Below are positions 15,833-27,678 of a stretch of 64,000 nucleotides of DNA, in pieces. The stretch comes from Prauserella shujinwangii (GTDB lineage Bacteria > Actinomycetota > Actinomycetes > Mycobacteriales > Pseudonocardiaceae): NCBI RefSeq assembly GCF_003001955.1, contig NZ_PVNH01000003.1:62001-126000 (forward strand), written 5' to 3'. How positions within the stretch are numbered: the first letter of the stretch is position 1; the number at the start of each line of letters is the position of its first letter. The translations under genes were made by a program, and so were the position numbers. Under the pieces are notes generated by a model that ran no database searches, was not told the DNA's origin, and saw nothing but the letters and a program-made list of their open reading frames with translations.

Positions 15833-18148
15833 CTAGGTGTTGCAGCGCGGCTGGCCGAGCAGATCGCCGAACAACGGCACCTGCTCGGCCAGCCGCGCCG
15901 TCGTGTCCGCGTCCTCCAGCCCGGCGGCCATCACGACCGCCCGGTCCCACTCGGGATCCGCGACGTAGTCCGCGTGCCTGCGCACTCCCGGCACCCAGCG
16001 CCGCCCGCTGATCGGACCGCGCAGCGGGTCAGGCAGCCAGTGGTCCCCGCCGAGCACCAGCGCGCCGGTCGGGCCCTGGACCGCGGGCGGGAGCGCGCCG
16101 ACGCCACCGTCCGGCAGGTAGCCGATGCCGAGCAGCCTGCCGTCGACCATCTGGTGCCGCCACGTCGTGGCCCCACCGCCGAACGTGTCCGTCCCCCGGC
16201 ACAGTCCGCGCCAGCGCCCCGCCAGCAGCCCGTACAGCCGGGCCAGCGACTCGTGCGGCAGCACGGCGGGGAAGGCACGCTGGTAGCCCCACTGCAGCGG
16301 GGCTCCGCCGGTCAGCAGGCCGATCCGGTCGCGGTCCTCCTCCGGCAGCTCGGCGACCAGCCTGCTCGCCGCGATCACCGACAGCAGGCCGCCGATGTGG
16401 TACCCGGCGAGCACCACCCGGGTGTTGGGCTCGGCGAGGTGGACCCGTGCCCGCTCGGCCAGTTCCGGCACGACCTTCAGCGGGTACGACGGCGGGACGG
16501 CCGGGTGTGCCGCCCGCGGCCAGAAGGACACCAGGTCGGCGAACGCCCCGAGGTGCCTGCTCCGTTCCGGCCCGGTCGCGGTGGTGTAGACGACCCGGAG
16601 CAGCCCGGCGGCCAGCGCGCCGAGCGCGACGACGCCCACCGCCGAAAGCGGGTCCAGCCAGCCCGGCAGCGCGCCGAGTCCGAACCGGACCGCCAGCAGC
16701 ACCGCGACCCCGGCGCCCATCGCCGCCACCACCGTGAGCACCAGCCGGTGCAGCCACTTGCGTTCCCAGCTCGCCTTGGCCCAGGCCGTCGCGGCCTCCT
16801 CGCGGTCCTCGTCCTCCGGCTGGAGCATCCGCACCACCTCGGGGACGCCCCGCCTGCGCCGCCGCAGCGGGATCGCGATGGCGTAGACCACCGCGAACAG
16901 CAGCGCGGCGAACGGCAGGGTGGCGCCCCACAGCATGGTGACCAGGGTGTAGCTCTGCGGAAGCCGCAGTGCGGCCGAGTCGATGAGGTGCCGCAGCGCG
17001 ATGGCCAGCCCGGCGCCGAAGCCGCCCCCGAGCAGGCCGGCGAGCGCGAGCGCCGGAGCGGCGGCCCAGCCACCGGCCCATGGCCGCAGCCGGTGCGGCA
17101 GCGCCGCCCACGCCGGCCTGGCCAGCAGCGCGGCGGGCACCAGCAGCAGGGCGAACAGGACGGTGACGCCGAGCAGGCCGCCGCCGACGACGCGCACGGC
17201 GTCGTTGGTGCCCCACAGCGACGGCGGCAACGGCGACCGCAGCACGGCGGCCGTCAGCAGCAGGACCAGTCCCACGCCGAGCAGCACCGCCTGCGCGATC
17301 GGACCGAGCAGGCCGTGCCACCGCAGCGTCGCCGCCAGCACCGCGAACCCGAGCAGCACCACCGCCACCAGCCAGGCCACCAGCTCCGGGGTCGCCGACG
17401 GTATGCGCAGCGGACCGCCCAGCAACAGCAGCGCGACCGTGGCCAGCGCGGACAGCGCGTGCAGGCAGCGCAGCAGGGCTGTGTCGGTGCCGTCCACGAG
17501 GTCGTCGCCGGGCAGTTCCGGACCGGGGTGCCGGGCCCGGTCCGGGGCGTTGACCGTCCAGCGGGTCGACGACACGCGGTACAGCACGCCGATCACCAGC
17601 AGCAGCGGCACGACGCCGACGGCGGTGCGCACCAGGGCGACGTCCCGTGCCCACGACGGCGCGAACGCCAGGCAGGCGGCACCGGGCGCGAGGCACTGCG
17701 CGGCGAGCAGGTCGAGGCTGATCACGGCCAGCTGCGTCACCAGCAGGATCGTCAGCAGCAGCCCGGCCAGCCGCAACAGCCCGCGGCAGGCGGCGCCGAC
17801 CGCGGCCGCGGTGCGGCTGCCGGACCGCACGGGCGGCAGCATCCAGTGCGCCACGTTCGCCAGCGAGAACGGGAACAGCAGCGCCCACGTCGCCTTGACG
17901 GCGCCGCCCGAGGTCATGCGGTTCCAGAGGTAGCCCTCGGTCGTGCGCGGCAGCGACCGGCCGAGGGCCTGCAGCACCGGGCCGGGCGCCGGCCTGCGCA
18001 GCCGGTCGGAGGGGCGGATCAGTCTGCCGACCCCGTCGCCGGCCACCTCGACGGTGTCCACGGAGTCCAGCAGCGACTCGCCGCTCGTACCGATCAGCCC
18101 CGGGACGCGCAGTTCGACGACGCGGGTGTCGGGCCCGGGAAGGGGCAC
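15833..18148 (-). CDS. large membrane protein with alpha/beta-hydrolase-like C-terminal region
   Basis: Protein of 771 residues. Residues 1-100 are cytosolic, about 100-560 contain roughly ten hydrophobic segments in pairs, and the last 230 residues resemble a lipase-like fold. The strand-turn-helix [18 protein letters not shown] is where family members normally carry GxSxG; here the nucleophile position is histidine (GYHIGG), so hydrolysis is unlikely. [14 protein letters not shown] and [15 protein letters not shown] are later conserved-looking elements. The GTG at 18148 is preceded by AGGAGAGG; the frame runs on upstream to 18196. It is divergent from ahcY with about 110 nt between them. 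Function unknown. Confidence 0.7.
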   Translation of the reverse strand: MPLPGPDTRVVELRVPGLIGTSGESLLDSVDTVEVAGDGVGRLIRPSDRLRRPAPGPVLQALGRSLPRTTEGYLWNRMTSGGAVKATWALLFPFSLANVAHWMLPPVRSGSRTAAAVGAACRGLLRLAGLLLTILLVTQLAVISLDLLAAQCLAPGAACLAFAPSWARDVALVRTAVGVVPLLLVIGVLYRVSSTRWTVNAPDRARHPGPELPGDDLVDGTDTALLRCLHALSALATVALLLLGGPLRIPSATPELVAWLVAVVLLGFAVLAATLRWHGLLGPIAQAVLLGVGLVLLLTAAVLRSPLPPSLWGTNDAVRVVGGGLLGVTVLFALLLVPAALLARPAWAALPHRLRPWAGGWAAAPALALAGLLGGGFGAGLAIALRHLIDSAALRLPQSYTLVTMLWGATLPFAALLFAVVYAIAIPLRRRRRGVPEVVRMLQPEDEDREEAATAWAKASWERKWLHRLVLTVVAAMGAGVAVLLAVRFGLGALPGWLDPLSAVGVVALGALAAGLLRVVYTTATGPERSRHLGAFADLVSFWPRAAHPAVPPSYPLKVVPELAERARVHLAEPNTRVVLAGYHIGGLLSVIAASRLVAELPEEDRDRIGLLTGGAPLQWGYQRAFPAVLPHESLARLYGLLAGRWRGLCRGTDTFGGGATTWRHQMVDGRLLGIGYLPDGGVGALPPAVQGPTGALVLGGDHWLPDPLRGPISGRRWVPGVRRHADYVADPEWDRAVVMAAGLEDADTTARLAEQVPLFGDLLGQPRCNT

Positions 18149-18260
18149 GGGTACCTCTCCTACCTGGTTCGCGAGAAACGAAGAACGAACAAACAACGGT
18201 AGTCTTCATGCGTCGGCCAGGCCGGTTGGCGTGACAGCGAGTCTTGGAGGAATGACCCGA

Positions 18261-19733
18261 ATGACCCCTGAAAGCGTTGCTTCCCGGCACCGGACGGTGG
18301 GTGGCGTCGAGTTCGCTGTGGCCGACCTCGGCGAGGCGGAGTTCGGCCGGAAGGAGATCCGGCTGGCCGAGCACGAGATGCCGGGGTTGATGGCGCTGCG
18401 CCGCGAGTACGCGGAGGCGTACCCGCTCCGGGGGGCCCGGATCTCGGGCTCACTGCACATGACCGTGCAGACCGCGGTGCTCATCGAGACCCTGACGGCG
18501 CTCGGTGCCGAGGTCCGCTGGGCCTCGTGCAACATCTTCTCGACGCAGGACCACGCCGCGGCCGCCGTCGTGGTCGGCCCGCACGGGACCCCGGAGGAGC
18601 CGAGGGGCGTTCCGGTGTTCGCGTGGAAGGGCGAGACGCTCGAGGAGTACTGGTGGTGCACCGAGCGGATGCTGACCTGGGACGGCGAGGGTCCGAACAT
18701 GATCCTCGACGACGGCGGCGACGCGACCCTGCTGGTGCACAAGGGCACGGAGTACGAGAAGGCGGGCGTCGTGCCCGCACCGGAGGCGGACGACCCGGAC
18801 GAGTGGAAGGTCGTGCTGGAGCTGCTGCGCCGGTCGCTGGCCGAGCGCCCGGGGAAGTGGACCAAGATCGGTGAGGGCGTCCTCGGCGTCACCGAGGAGA
18901 CCACCACGGGCGTGCTGCGGCTGTATCAGCTGGCGGCCCAGGGGCAGCTGCTCTTCCCGGCCATCAACGTCAACGACTCGGTGACCAAGTCCAAATTCGA
19001 CAACCGGTACGGCATCCGGCACTCGCTCATCGACGGGATCAACCGGGGCACCGACGTGCTCATGGCGGGCAAGACCGCGGTGGTGTGCGGGTACGGCGAC
19101 GTCGGCAAGGGCGCGGCCGAGTCGCTGCGCGGCCAGGGTGCGCGGGTCGTGGTGACGGAGATCGACCCGATCTGCGCGCTGCAGGCCCAGATGGACGGCT
19201 ACCAGGTGAAGCGGCTGGAGACCGTGCTGCCCGAGGCCGACATCGTGATCACCACGACCGGCAACAAGGATGTCGTGATGGTCGAGCACATGGCCCGGAT
19301 GAAGCACCAGACGATCGTCGGCAACATCGGCCACTTCGACAACGAGCTCGACATGGCGGGGCTCGCGCGGTATCCCGGGATCCGGCGGATCACCATCAAG
19401 CCGCAGGTCGACGAATGGACCTTCCCGGACGGGCACTCGATCATCGTGCTGAGCGAGGGCAGGCTGCTGAACCTGGGCAACGCGACCGGCCATCCGAGCT
19501 TCGTGATGTCCAACAGCTTCTCCAACCAGGTGATCGCGCAGATCGAGCTGTTCACCCGCAACGCCGAGTACGACCGCGAGGTGTACCGCCTGCCGAAGAA
19601 GCTCGACGAGAAGGTCGCGCGCATCCACGTCGAGGCGCTCGGCGGGGAGCTGACGAAGCTCACCAAGGACCAGGCCGAGTACATCGACGTCGACGTCGAG
19701 GGCCCCTTCAAGTCCGACCACTACCGCTACTGA
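18261..19733 (+). CDS. ahcY: adenosylhomocysteinase
   Basis: NAD-dependent S-adenosylhomocysteine hydrolase, which splits SAH into adenosine and homocysteine and so relieves product inhibition of methyltransferases. About 490 residues. Landmarks are [14 protein letters not shown] in the substrate domain, [15 protein letters not shown], the NAD-binding [18 protein letters not shown], and the C-terminal KSDHYRY with the conserved Lys and Tyr that reach the neighbouring subunit's NAD. The insertion near residues 150-190 typical of actinobacterial enzymes is present. Two starts are possible: 18252 lies one base after GGAGG, 18261 ten bases after it; I favour 18261. A family B repeat follows the stop by 12 nt. 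Confidence 0.95.
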   Translation: MTPESVASRHRTVGGVEFAVADLGEAEFGRKEIRLAEHEMPGLMALRREYAEAYPLRGARISGSLHMTVQTAVLIETLTALGAEVRWASCNIFSTQDHAAAAVVVGPHGTPEEPRGVPVFAWKGETLEEYWWCTERMLTWDGEGPNMILDDGGDATLLVHKGTEYEKAGVVPAPEADDPDEWKVVLELLRRSLAERPGKWTKIGEGVLGVTEETTTGVLRLYQLAAQGQLLFPAINVNDSVTKSKFDNRYGIRHSLIDGINRGTDVLMAGKTAVVCGYGDVGKGAAESLRGQGARVVVTEIDPICALQAQMDGYQVKRLETVLPEADIVITTTGNKDVVMVEHMARMKHQTIVGNIGHFDNELDMAGLARYPGIRRITIKPQVDEWTFPDGHSIIVLSEGRLLNLGNATGHPSFVMSNSFSNQVIAQIELFTRNAEYDREVYRLPKKLDEKVARIHVEALGGELTKLTKDQAEYIDVDVEGPFKSDHYRY

Positions 19734-19744
19734 GCGCCCGCTGG

Positions 19745-19797
19745 GCAGTGAAGGCCACCTTCAGTGCGCTGGACGCGGTGAAGGTGGCCTTCACTGC
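19745..19797. repeat. palindromic repeat, family B, copy 1
   Basis: The 19-base arm GCAGTGAAGGCCACCTTCA (19745-19763) recurs exactly as its reverse complement ending at 19797. The centre is imperfect (GTGCGCTGGACGCGG). It starts 12 nt after the ahcY stop and ends 21 nt before tmk. A second copy with perfect symmetry lies at 39547-39599. Likely a transcription terminator carried by a dispersed repeat. Confidence 0.85.
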
Positions 19798-19817
19798 TCG
19801 TGACGTAAGGTGCTCGC

Positions 19818-20459
19818 GTGGGTCGACTGGTGGTGATCGAGGGGCTCGACGGCGCGGGCAAGCGGACGCTGACCGACCGGCTGACGGCCGCGTTGCGGCA
19901 GGCCGGGGCCGGGGTGAGCACGCTCGCGTTCCCGCGGTACGGCGCAGACGTGCACGCCGACCTGCTCCGCGAGGCGCTCTACGGCGAACACGGTGACCTC
20001 GCCGACTCCGTGTACGGCATGGCCCTGCTCTACGCCCTCGACCGCCGGGACGCCGCCGGGGACATCCGGGCCCGCCTGGACGGCCACGACGTGGTGCTGC
20101 TCGACCGCTACGTCGCCTCCAACGCCGCCTACGGCGCCGCCCGCCTGCGCGAGAAGGCGAGCGGCGGGTTCGTCGAGTGGGTGCGCACGCTGGAGATCGA
20201 CCGGTTCGGCCTGCCGGTGCCGGACGCGCAGCTCCTGCTCCGCGTGGCCCCGGAGGTCGCGGCCGGCAGGGCCGAGGGCCGGGCGCGCGCGGACGCGGAC
20301 CGGGCGCGCGACTCGTTCGAGTCCGACGGCGGGCTGCAGGCCCGGTGCGCGGAGGTCTACGACGAGCTGGCCGCCACCGGCTGGCTCTCGCCCTGGCACG
20401 TCGTGGACGGCGCCGCGGGACCGGACGTCCCGGCGCTCGCCGGCAGGCTGCTCGGCTGA
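19818..20459 (+). CDS. tmk: dTMP kinase
   Basis: Thymidylate kinase of 213 residues, converting dTMP to dTDP with ATP. The P-loop is GLDGAGKRT (residues 9-17), with arginine where most P-loops have serine or threonine, followed by a threonine. The substrate-binding LAFPRYGAD and the DRYVASNAAYGAARL motif (DRY, the thymidylate kinase signature) are intact. The lid region is rich in arginine and acidic residues. It starts with GTG at 19818, matching Rv3247c by synteny between ahcY and mtrA. It converges with the IclR gene, 18 nt apart. Confidence 0.92.
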   Translation: MGRLVVIEGLDGAGKRTLTDRLTAALRQAGAGVSTLAFPRYGADVHADLLREALYGEHGDLADSVYGMALLYALDRRDAAGDIRARLDGHDVVLLDRYVASNAAYGAARLREKASGGFVEWVRTLEIDRFGLPVPDAQLLLRVAPEVAAGRAEGRARADADRARDSFESDGGLQARCAEVYDELAATGWLSPWHVVDGAAGPDVPALAGRLLG

Positions 20460-20477
20460 CGTGCCCGTGCCGGCACG

Positions 20478-21263
20478 TCAGTCCGGGAAGTGGCCCAGCT
20501 GACCGGACAGCTCGGCGGCGGCCTCCGCCATCGGCCTGACGAGCTGCCGGACACGCTCCCGGGAGAGCCGGTACGACGGCCCGGAGGCGCTCATCGCGGC
20601 GATGACCTCGTTGCCGCTGCCGAAGATCGGTACCGCCACCGCGTGCATGCCGAGCTCGAACTCCTCGAAGCACGCCGCGTAGCCGTTCTCGACGATGCGG
20701 TTCAGTTCCTCGGTCAGCGTCGCGGGCTCGGTCGTGGTCCGCGGGGTGTACCGCTCGAGCGGCCCGCCGAGCAGCCGCCGCCTGCGTTCGCCGTCCATGT
20801 AGGCGAGCAGGACCTTGCCGCTGGACGTCGCGTGCAGCGGCGTGCGCCTGCCCGTCCAGTTGTGCGCGGTCACCGCGGCGGAGCCGTGCGCCTGGCTGAT
20901 GTTGATCGCGATGCCGTCGTCGGCGACGGCGATGTTCACGGTCTCGCCGAGCGACTCGGCGAGTGTCTGACACGTCTGGTTGCCCAGTTTGGCGAGGTCC
21001 ATACGGCTCGTCGCCGCCCCGGCGAGGCGCACGATGCCGAACCCGATGGCGTACTTGCCGCGCTCGCCGAGCTGTTCGACGAGCCCTCTCGCCTCCAGCA
21101 CGCTCACCAGCCGGGAGACGGTCGACTTGTGCACGCCGAGCTCACCCGCGATTTCCGTGATGCCCGCCTCGCCGCTGCGGGCGAGCAGCTCGAGCACGCT
21201 GATCGCGCGATCCACGGACTGGACCGGGCTGGTGGTGCTCTTGCCTGGCTCGGAGTTCCGCAT
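20478..21263 (-). CDS. IclR-family transcriptional regulator
   Basis: A 261-residue regulator. The N-terminal winged helix-turn-helix covers about residues 12-70 (VQSVDRAISVLELLARSGEAGITEIAGEL type pattern, recognition helix HKSTVSRLVSVLEARGLV). The C-terminal IclR effector domain spans 85-255, with the conserved HATSSGKVLLAYM and GYAACFEEFELGMHAVAVPIF. Family members bind small carboxylic or aromatic acids. The effector cannot be read from sequence, and no catabolic genes adjoin. ATG at 21263; the frame extends upstream through polar sequence, so a longer start is less likely. It is divergent from mtrA with a 178-nt shared promoter region. Confidence 0.88.
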   Translation of the reverse strand: MRNSEPGKSTTSPVQSVDRAISVLELLARSGEAGITEIAGELGVHKSTVSRLVSVLEARGLVEQLGERGKYAIGFGIVRLAGAATSRMDLAKLGNQTCQTLAESLGETVNIAVADDGIAINISQAHGSAAVTAHNWTGRRTPLHATSSGKVLLAYMDGERRRRLLGGPLERYTPRTTTEPATLTEELNRIVENGYAACFEEFELGMHAVAVPIFGSGNEVIAAMSASGPSYRLSRERVRQLVRPMAEAAAELSGQLGHFPD

Positions 21264-21441
21264 AGTGCAACGGTAGTAGTCCCATGCAATCGACTCGGTC
21301 ACAATACGGCCCCCGCGCAAGTCCGGAGGTCCGCACGGAGGGGCTGGAGGACCGATTCCGGCTGCTCCGATCGGGCTAGTACGGGTGCGGTAGGGCGGGC
21401 CGTGTTCGCACACCGTGACAGCAGTGCGAATATGTGTGCTC
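21264..21441. promoter_or_regulatory. divergent IclR/mtrA promoter region
   Basis: 178 nt between two divergent regulators. On the minus strand the half-sites ATTGCAT and GTTGCAC lie shortly before the IclR start, about two helical turns apart. They could be an autoregulatory operator. No clear Shine-Dalgarno precedes the mtrA ATG. I cannot define core promoters with confidence. Confidence 0.35.
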
Positions 21442-22119
21442 ATGAAGGCACGTGTGCTGGTCGTCGACGACGACCCCGCCCTCGCTGAAATGCTGACCAT
21501 CGTGCTCCGCGGGGAGGGCTTCGACACCGCGGTGGTGTCCGATGGTTCGCGTGCGCTGCCCGCTCTGCGCGAGCTCAAGCCCGACCTCGTGCTGCTCGAC
21601 CTGATGCTACCCGGCATGAACGGGATCGACGTGTGCAAGGCGATCCGGGCGGAGTCCGGGGTGCCGATCGTCATGCTCACCGCCAAGAGCGACACGGTGG
21701 ACATCGTGCTCGGCCTCGAGTCCGGCGCCGACGACTACGTGGTCAAGCCGTTCAAGCCGAAGGAGCTCGTCGCCAGGGTGCGGGCCCGCATGCGGCGCAC
21801 CGAGTCCGAGCCCGCCGAGACGCTGACGATCGGCGACCTCACGATCGACGTGCCCGGTCACGAGGTCACCCGGGACGGCAAGCCGATCGCGCTCACGCCG
21901 CTGGAGTTCGACCTGCTCGTGGCGCTGGCGCGCAAGCCGAGGCAGGTCTTCACCCGTGAGGTCCTGCTGGAGCAGGTGTGGGGTTACCGGCACGCCGCGG
22001 ACACGCGGTTGGTCAACGTGCACGTGCAGCGGCTACGGTCGAAGGTGGAGAAAGATCCGGAACACCCCGAGGTGGTGCTGACCGTCCGGGGTGTCGGGTA
22101 CAAAGCAGGTCCCCCGTGA
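21442..22119 (+). CDS. mtrA: response regulator MtrA
   Basis: OmpR/PhoB-type response regulator of 225 residues. The receiver domain has the acidic pair at 9-11, phosphoacceptor Asp53 in VLLDLMLPG, the threonine in MLTAK and the lysine in VVKPF. A winged-helix domain follows (residues 128-225, ending RLRSKVEKDPEHPEVVLTVRGVGYKAGPP). MtrA is essential in mycobacteria and couples cell-wall remodelling and DNA replication to the cell cycle. The ATG at 21442 gives the usual length. The neighbours mtrB and lpqB make the assignment secure. The 7-nt gap to mtrB indicates one operon. Confidence 0.95.
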   Translation: MKARVLVVDDDPALAEMLTIVLRGEGFDTAVVSDGSRALPALRELKPDLVLLDLMLPGMNGIDVCKAIRAESGVPIVMLTAKSDTVDIVLGLESGADDYVVKPFKPKELVARVRARMRRTESEPAETLTIGDLTIDVPGHEVTRDGKPIALTPLEFDLLVALARKPRQVFTREVLLEQVWGYRHAADTRLVNVHVQRLRSKVEKDPEHPEVVLTVRGVGYKAGPP

Positions 22120-22126
22120 TTGAGTC

Positions 22127-23895
<1,769 letters not shown>

Positions 23896-23899
<4 letters not shown>

Positions 23900-25659
23900 G
23901 CCGTATCCGGACCGGACGGTCGCGGGCGCTGCTCGGGGCGATCCTCTGCGTGCTGCTCGCCGGCGGATGCGCGAACATCCCGGCGGAGTCGCAGCCGGAG
24001 GCGATCCCGAGGGAGCGCGTCGGCCAGCCGACGCAGGAGGTGCCCGAGCCCGCGATCGGACTGGACCCGCTCACGGTCGTGCGGGAGTTCGTGCGCGCCA
24101 GCTCGCAGCCGACCAGCGACTACGCCGTCTCGCGGGCCTACCTCAGCGAGAACGCGCGCAAGGAGTGGCGGCCGGACCAGACCATCACGATCATCGAGGA
24201 CACGTTCGGCACCGTCTACGCGCCGAGCAGCGAGCAGCCCCCCGACGAGAACGAGAAGCTCGTGACGCTGCGCGGCTTCCACGTCGGCAGGCTCGCACCG
24301 GACAGCGCGTTCATCCCGTCGACCGACCCCATCGAGCTGCCGGTGCGGCTGCGCCGCCAGCAGGACGGCCAGTGGCGGATCGTCGACCCGCCGAACAGTG
24401 TCCTGATCACCGAGACCGACTTCACCGAGAGCTACTTCCGGGTCCCGGTGTACTTCTTCGCCCCGGACTCCAACGCGCTCGTGCCGGATCTGCGCTACGT
24501 CGTCGCGAAGCCGCAGTCCGGCCTGCCCGCGCGGGTGATGGACCTGCTGCTCGGCGGGCCGTCGAACGGGCTCAGCGGAGCCGTCCGGAACATGCTCGGC
24601 GACTCGGCCACGCTGGAGAGCAACGTGACGGGCACCGACGACGGCGCCCTCGTCGTTCCGCTGTCCGGCGTCGACGAGCACAGCAGGCAGGACAAGGAGC
24701 TGATGGCCGCGCAGATCGTGCGGTCCCTGCAGAACGTCACGACGAGCCGGATCCGGCTGCTCTCCGACGGGACGGCCCTGGTGCCGGGCCACATCGACTG
24801 GCGGCCCAGCGAGCTGCCCGCCTACGAGGCGCTGTCGTCGCCCAGCTCGGACCTGCCGGGGCTGATGGTGGTCGGCGGACGGATCCGCTCGCTCGGCACC
24901 GGAGCGCCCATCGACGGGCCCGCGGGCAGCGGTGCGCTGAACGTCGAGAGCGCCGCCCAGTCCATCAACGGCGGGCAGCTCGCCGTGGTGGAGCGCGTCG
25001 GCGACCGGGCGAGGCTGCGGGTCGGCGACTACGGGCAGACCGGGCAGATCGTGGACATCGACAAGGCGACCTCGCTCAGCCGGCCCAGCTGGCGGCCCTC
25101 GGCGTCGACGTCCACGTCGTCGGGCGAGCTGTGGACGGTCGTCAACCAGGAGGAGGTCGTGCGGATCCTGCGGGCTCCGGACGGCACGTGGACACCGCAG
25201 CTGGTCAACGCGTCGGAGATCGCGGCGGTCGGCGAGATCACCGCGTTGCGGATGTCCCGCGACGGCGCTCGGGTCGCGCTGGTGGCGGGCGGTCAGCTCA
25301 TGGTGGCCTCGGTGGTGCGCGGGGCGGACGGCACGTCGGTGACGCTGCGCGCGCCGCGGATCCTGCAGAGCGGGCAGCTGGGCGAGGTCGTCGACGTCGA
25401 CTGGGTCAGCCAGGACACGCTCATCGTGGCGACCGCGTCCGACTCGGTCCCGGTGGCCAGGGTGCCCGTCGACGGGCTGCGGATGGATCCGTTCAACAGC
25501 TCCAACCTGACACCGCCGATGCGGGGCATCACCGCCGCGCCCGGCAGGCCGATCGTGGTGGCCGACGCGGGCGGGTTGTGGACGGCCAGCGACGTGGGCG
25601 ACGTGTGGCGTCCGCACGCCCAGAGCATGGCCGACGCGCTGCCGTTCTACCCGGGCTGA
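23896..25659 (+). CDS. lpqB: lipoprotein LpqB
   Basis: Exported lipoprotein of 587 residues with lipobox LLAGGC (lipidated Cys25). It contains a GerMN-like domain near the middle (about 200-330) and a C-terminal beta-propeller-like domain with repeated DGTxV and GxxRxL patterns. LpqB interacts with the extracellular part of MtrB and tunes MtrA phosphorylation in mycobacteria. It completes the mtrA-mtrB-lpqB operon, starting at GTG inside the end of mtrB. A family C repeat follows 15 nt after the stop. Confidence 0.92.
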
Positions 25660-25673
25660 CCACCCGCCCGCCT

Positions 25674-25719
25674 CGTGAGTGGGAAGCGTGGTGAGAACGA
25701 CGTTCCGCACGCACGACCC
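25674..25719. repeat. palindromic repeat, family C, copy 1, with adjacent terminator
   Basis: CGTGAGTGGGAAGCGT (25674-25689) is an imperfect inverted repeat of ACGTTCCGCACGCACG (25700-25715), with 12 of 16 positions pairing. It lies 15 nt after the lpqB stop. The opening GTGAGTGGGAxxCGTGGTGxGAAC recurs at 58023. Confidence 0.65.
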
Positions 25720-25737
25720 CTCGGGGAGGCTCTTTTT
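25717..25737 (+). terminator. terminator with T-tract after lpqB
   Basis: A CCCC-TC-GGGG stem (25717-25726) is followed by AGGCTCTTTTT, a rare T-run in this genome. It lies just past the family C repeat and 28 nt before comF. Confidence 0.55.
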
Positions 25738-25764
25738 GTCGGTGGCAGGCCCCACGCTGCTCGG

Positions 25765-26448
25765 ATGACGGTGTGGACGACCGCGCGTGCGGCCGGAAGG
25801 GCGGCGCTCGACCTGCTGCTGCCCGCCTCGTGCGCGGGCTGCGGCGACCAGGGGGCGGCCTGCTGCCCGTCCTGCGCCGCGACGCTCGCCGGGCGGGAGC
25901 TCGTGCGCCGCGTGGCCGCGGGCACCGAGATCCACGCGCTCGCCCGTTACGACGGCGTTCCCCGGCGGCTCGTGCTCGCGTACAAGGAGCGGGGCAGGCG
26001 GGACCTGGCCCGGCCGCTCGGCGCCGCCCTCGCCGCGGCGGTGCCGTATCTGCCGGGCGGCCGCCCCGCCGCCGACGGCACGTGGTGGCTCGTGCCCGCG
26101 CCTTCCCGCCGGTCGGCGGCCAGGGCCAGGGGCGGGCAGCACGTGCACGCGCTGGCTCGCCGGTGCGCGGCCGAGCTGGCCGCCCGGGGAGTGCCCGCGG
26201 CCGTCGCCCCGGCGTTGCGGCTCGGTGCGGGGGCGCGGGACGCCGTCGGGCTCGGTCCCGCCGAGCGCGTGGCCAACCTGGCGGGCAGGGTGCGGGCACG
26301 CCCCGCGGGCAGCCCACCACCGGGGACGCCGGTCGTGCTGCTCGACGACGTCGTGACCACCGGTGCGACGGCCGTGACCTGCGCGAACGCGCTGCGTACG
26401 GGCGGTGCCGAGGTCGTCGCGACGCTCACCCTCACGGCGGCGGGCTGA
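25765..26448 (+). CDS. ComF-family phosphoribosyltransferase-like protein
   Basis: Protein of 227 residues, equivalent in position to Rv3242c. The N-terminal double zinc ribbon shows CAGCGDQGAACCPSC (residues about 22-36). The C-terminal phosphoribosyltransferase domain ends in the PRPP-binding loop VVLLDDVVTTGATA. ComF proteins act in DNA uptake in competent bacteria, and in others their role is unresolved, possibly recycling nucleotides from DNA. I chose the ATG at 25765; the frame stays open upstream into the terminator, which argues against a longer protein. Confidence 0.85.
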   Translation: MTVWTTARAAGRAALDLLLPASCAGCGDQGAACCPSCAATLAGRELVRRVAAGTEIHALARYDGVPRRLVLAYKERGRRDLARPLGAALAAAVPYLPGGRPAADGTWWLVPAPSRRSAARARGGQHVHALARRCAAELAARGVPAAVAPALRLGAGARDAVGLGPAERVANLAGRVRARPAGSPPPGTPVVLLDDVVTTGATAVTCANALRTGGAEVVATLTLTAAG

Positions 26449-26960
26449 GCTCCGGCCGGGCACCTTCCTTCACTCGTTCGAGTGGTTGTGGGCCGGGAAC
26501 CCGCTCCCGGGGCCACTCGTTGACGGGGCATGAGGCCGACACCGTCCGTGGGTCACCCCGCCGGGGTGATGCGAACGCTCGGTGCGGATCTCGGTCTGCA
26601 ACAGCTCGGCCCGGTTCCCGCGTGTCCGCGGCATGAAGTCCAGGTGAACCCGCTGCTCCGAACGGGGCTCCGGCGAACGGGGAGCACCCCCTGTCCACTG
26701 CGGACGGTGACGGGTTCTCACCGCATGACGTCCCCCGCCCCGGGGGCTGTTCTAACCGCCATCGGCGGGCTAACGTGCTGCGCATCAGCGGTCCCGGCAG
26801 ACAGGGAGGTGACGAGTCCATGTCCCTAGCGCCGGAGGGGTGCTGAGTCCACGCCCGGTCATCGCGCACGAGACGTCGTGACCGCGGGCCGGTCGTCGTT
26901 CACTTTCCCGGCGCTCATCGTTCACCAGTCAGCTCGCAGTCATCAGCGAGGAGGTCGTGT
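26449..26960. other. 512-base leader region upstream of hpf
   Basis: I see no convincing gene. Short open frames on both strands lack coding character. A SigR-type promoter candidate lies at 26496-26521. Several GC palindromes follow (GGCGGGCTAA near 26765; GGCTGTTCTAACCGCC near 26746). GAGGAGG shortly before 26961 is the hpf ribosome binding site. A long 5' leader would fit a gene controlled by stress and growth phase. Confidence 0.5.
26496..26521 (+). promoter_or_regulatory. candidate SigR-type promoter upstream of hpf
   Basis: GGAAC (26496-26500), 18 bases, then GTT (26519-26521), matching the SigR/SigH pattern GGAA[T/C]-N18/19-GTT. The start of hpf is 440 nt downstream, so another promoter may be closer. 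Confidence 0.4.
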
Positions 26961-27656
26961 ATGGACATCGTCGTCAAGGGTCGCAACGTGGAGGTGCCCG
27001 AGCACTATCGGACACACGTCGGCGAGAAGCTGGCCCGGTTGGAGCGCTACGACAGGAAGGTCATCCGCTACGACGTGGAGCTCTTCCACGAGCCCAACCG
27101 CAGGCAGGCCAAGAACTGCCAGCGTGTCGAGATCACCGGCAAGGGCAAGGGCCCTGCCGTCCGGGCCGAGGCCTGCGCCGCCGACTTCTACGCTGCGCTG
27201 GACTCCGCGGTGAACAAGCTGGAGAACCGGCTGCGCCGCATGCACGACCGGCGCCGGGTGCACTACGGGCGCCGCGCTCCCGAGTCCGTCGCCGAGGCGA
27301 CCTCCGTGTCCGCGGCCGCCGCCACGACACCGGGGCCCGTGCCGAACGGCCGCAGGCCCGCGGCGAGCACCGCCGTGCTGGAGGCCCCCGCCGCCGACAC
27401 CGAGGCGGCCGCCGGGTTCGCCGGGGACGTCGAAGTACCCGCCCAGCGCTGGGACGACGGTGTGGCCGACCACGAGCCGGGCCGCATCGTGCGGGAGAAG
27501 CAGCACTCGGCGGAACCCATGACCCTCGACCGGGCCCTCTACGAGATGGAGCTCGTCGGCCACGACTTCTACCTGTTCAACGACTCCGAGGTGGGCAAGC
27601 CGAGCGTTGTCTACCGGAGGAAGGGCTTCGACTACGGCGTGATCCGGCTCGGCTGA
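26961..27656 (+). CDS. hpf: long-form ribosome hibernation promoting factor
   Basis: Protein of 231 residues with the two-domain architecture of long HPF. The N-terminal S30AE domain covers residues 1-105 (MDIVVKGRNVEVPEHYRTHV and the basic NKLENRLRRMHDRRRVHYG end). An alanine/proline-rich linker of about 65 residues follows. The C-terminal dimerisation domain (about 172-231) reads PMTLDRALYEMELVGHDFYL ending in GVIRLG. Long HPF dimerises 70S ribosomes into inactive 100S particles in stationary phase or stress. Position before secA equals Rv3241c. The start ATG at 26961 has GAGGAGG upstream. Confidence 0.93.
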   Translation: MDIVVKGRNVEVPEHYRTHVGEKLARLERYDRKVIRYDVELFHEPNRRQAKNCQRVEITGKGKGPAVRAEACAADFYAALDSAVNKLENRLRRMHDRRRVHYGRRAPESVAEATSVSAAAATTPGPVPNGRRPAASTAVLEAPAADTEAAAGFAGDVEVPAQRWDDGVADHEPGRIVREKQHSAEPMTLDRALYEMELVGHDFYLFNDSEVGKPSVVYRRKGFDYGVIRLG

Positions 27657-27678
27657 CCCGGACCGGAACCGCGGCCCC

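Noticed and set aside
18149-18260. SAH riboswitch before ahcY
   Set aside because: The leader is short and AT-rich, and I cannot find the conserved GC-rich core of SAH riboswitches.
25765-26448. comF as evidence of natural competence
   Set aside because: ComF-like proteins are widespread in non-competent actinobacteria, and no other competence gene is here.
26530-26829. 99-codon frame upstream of hpf
   Set aside because: Rich in P, R, T and C without pattern, no ribosome binding site, and it crosses a likely leader region.
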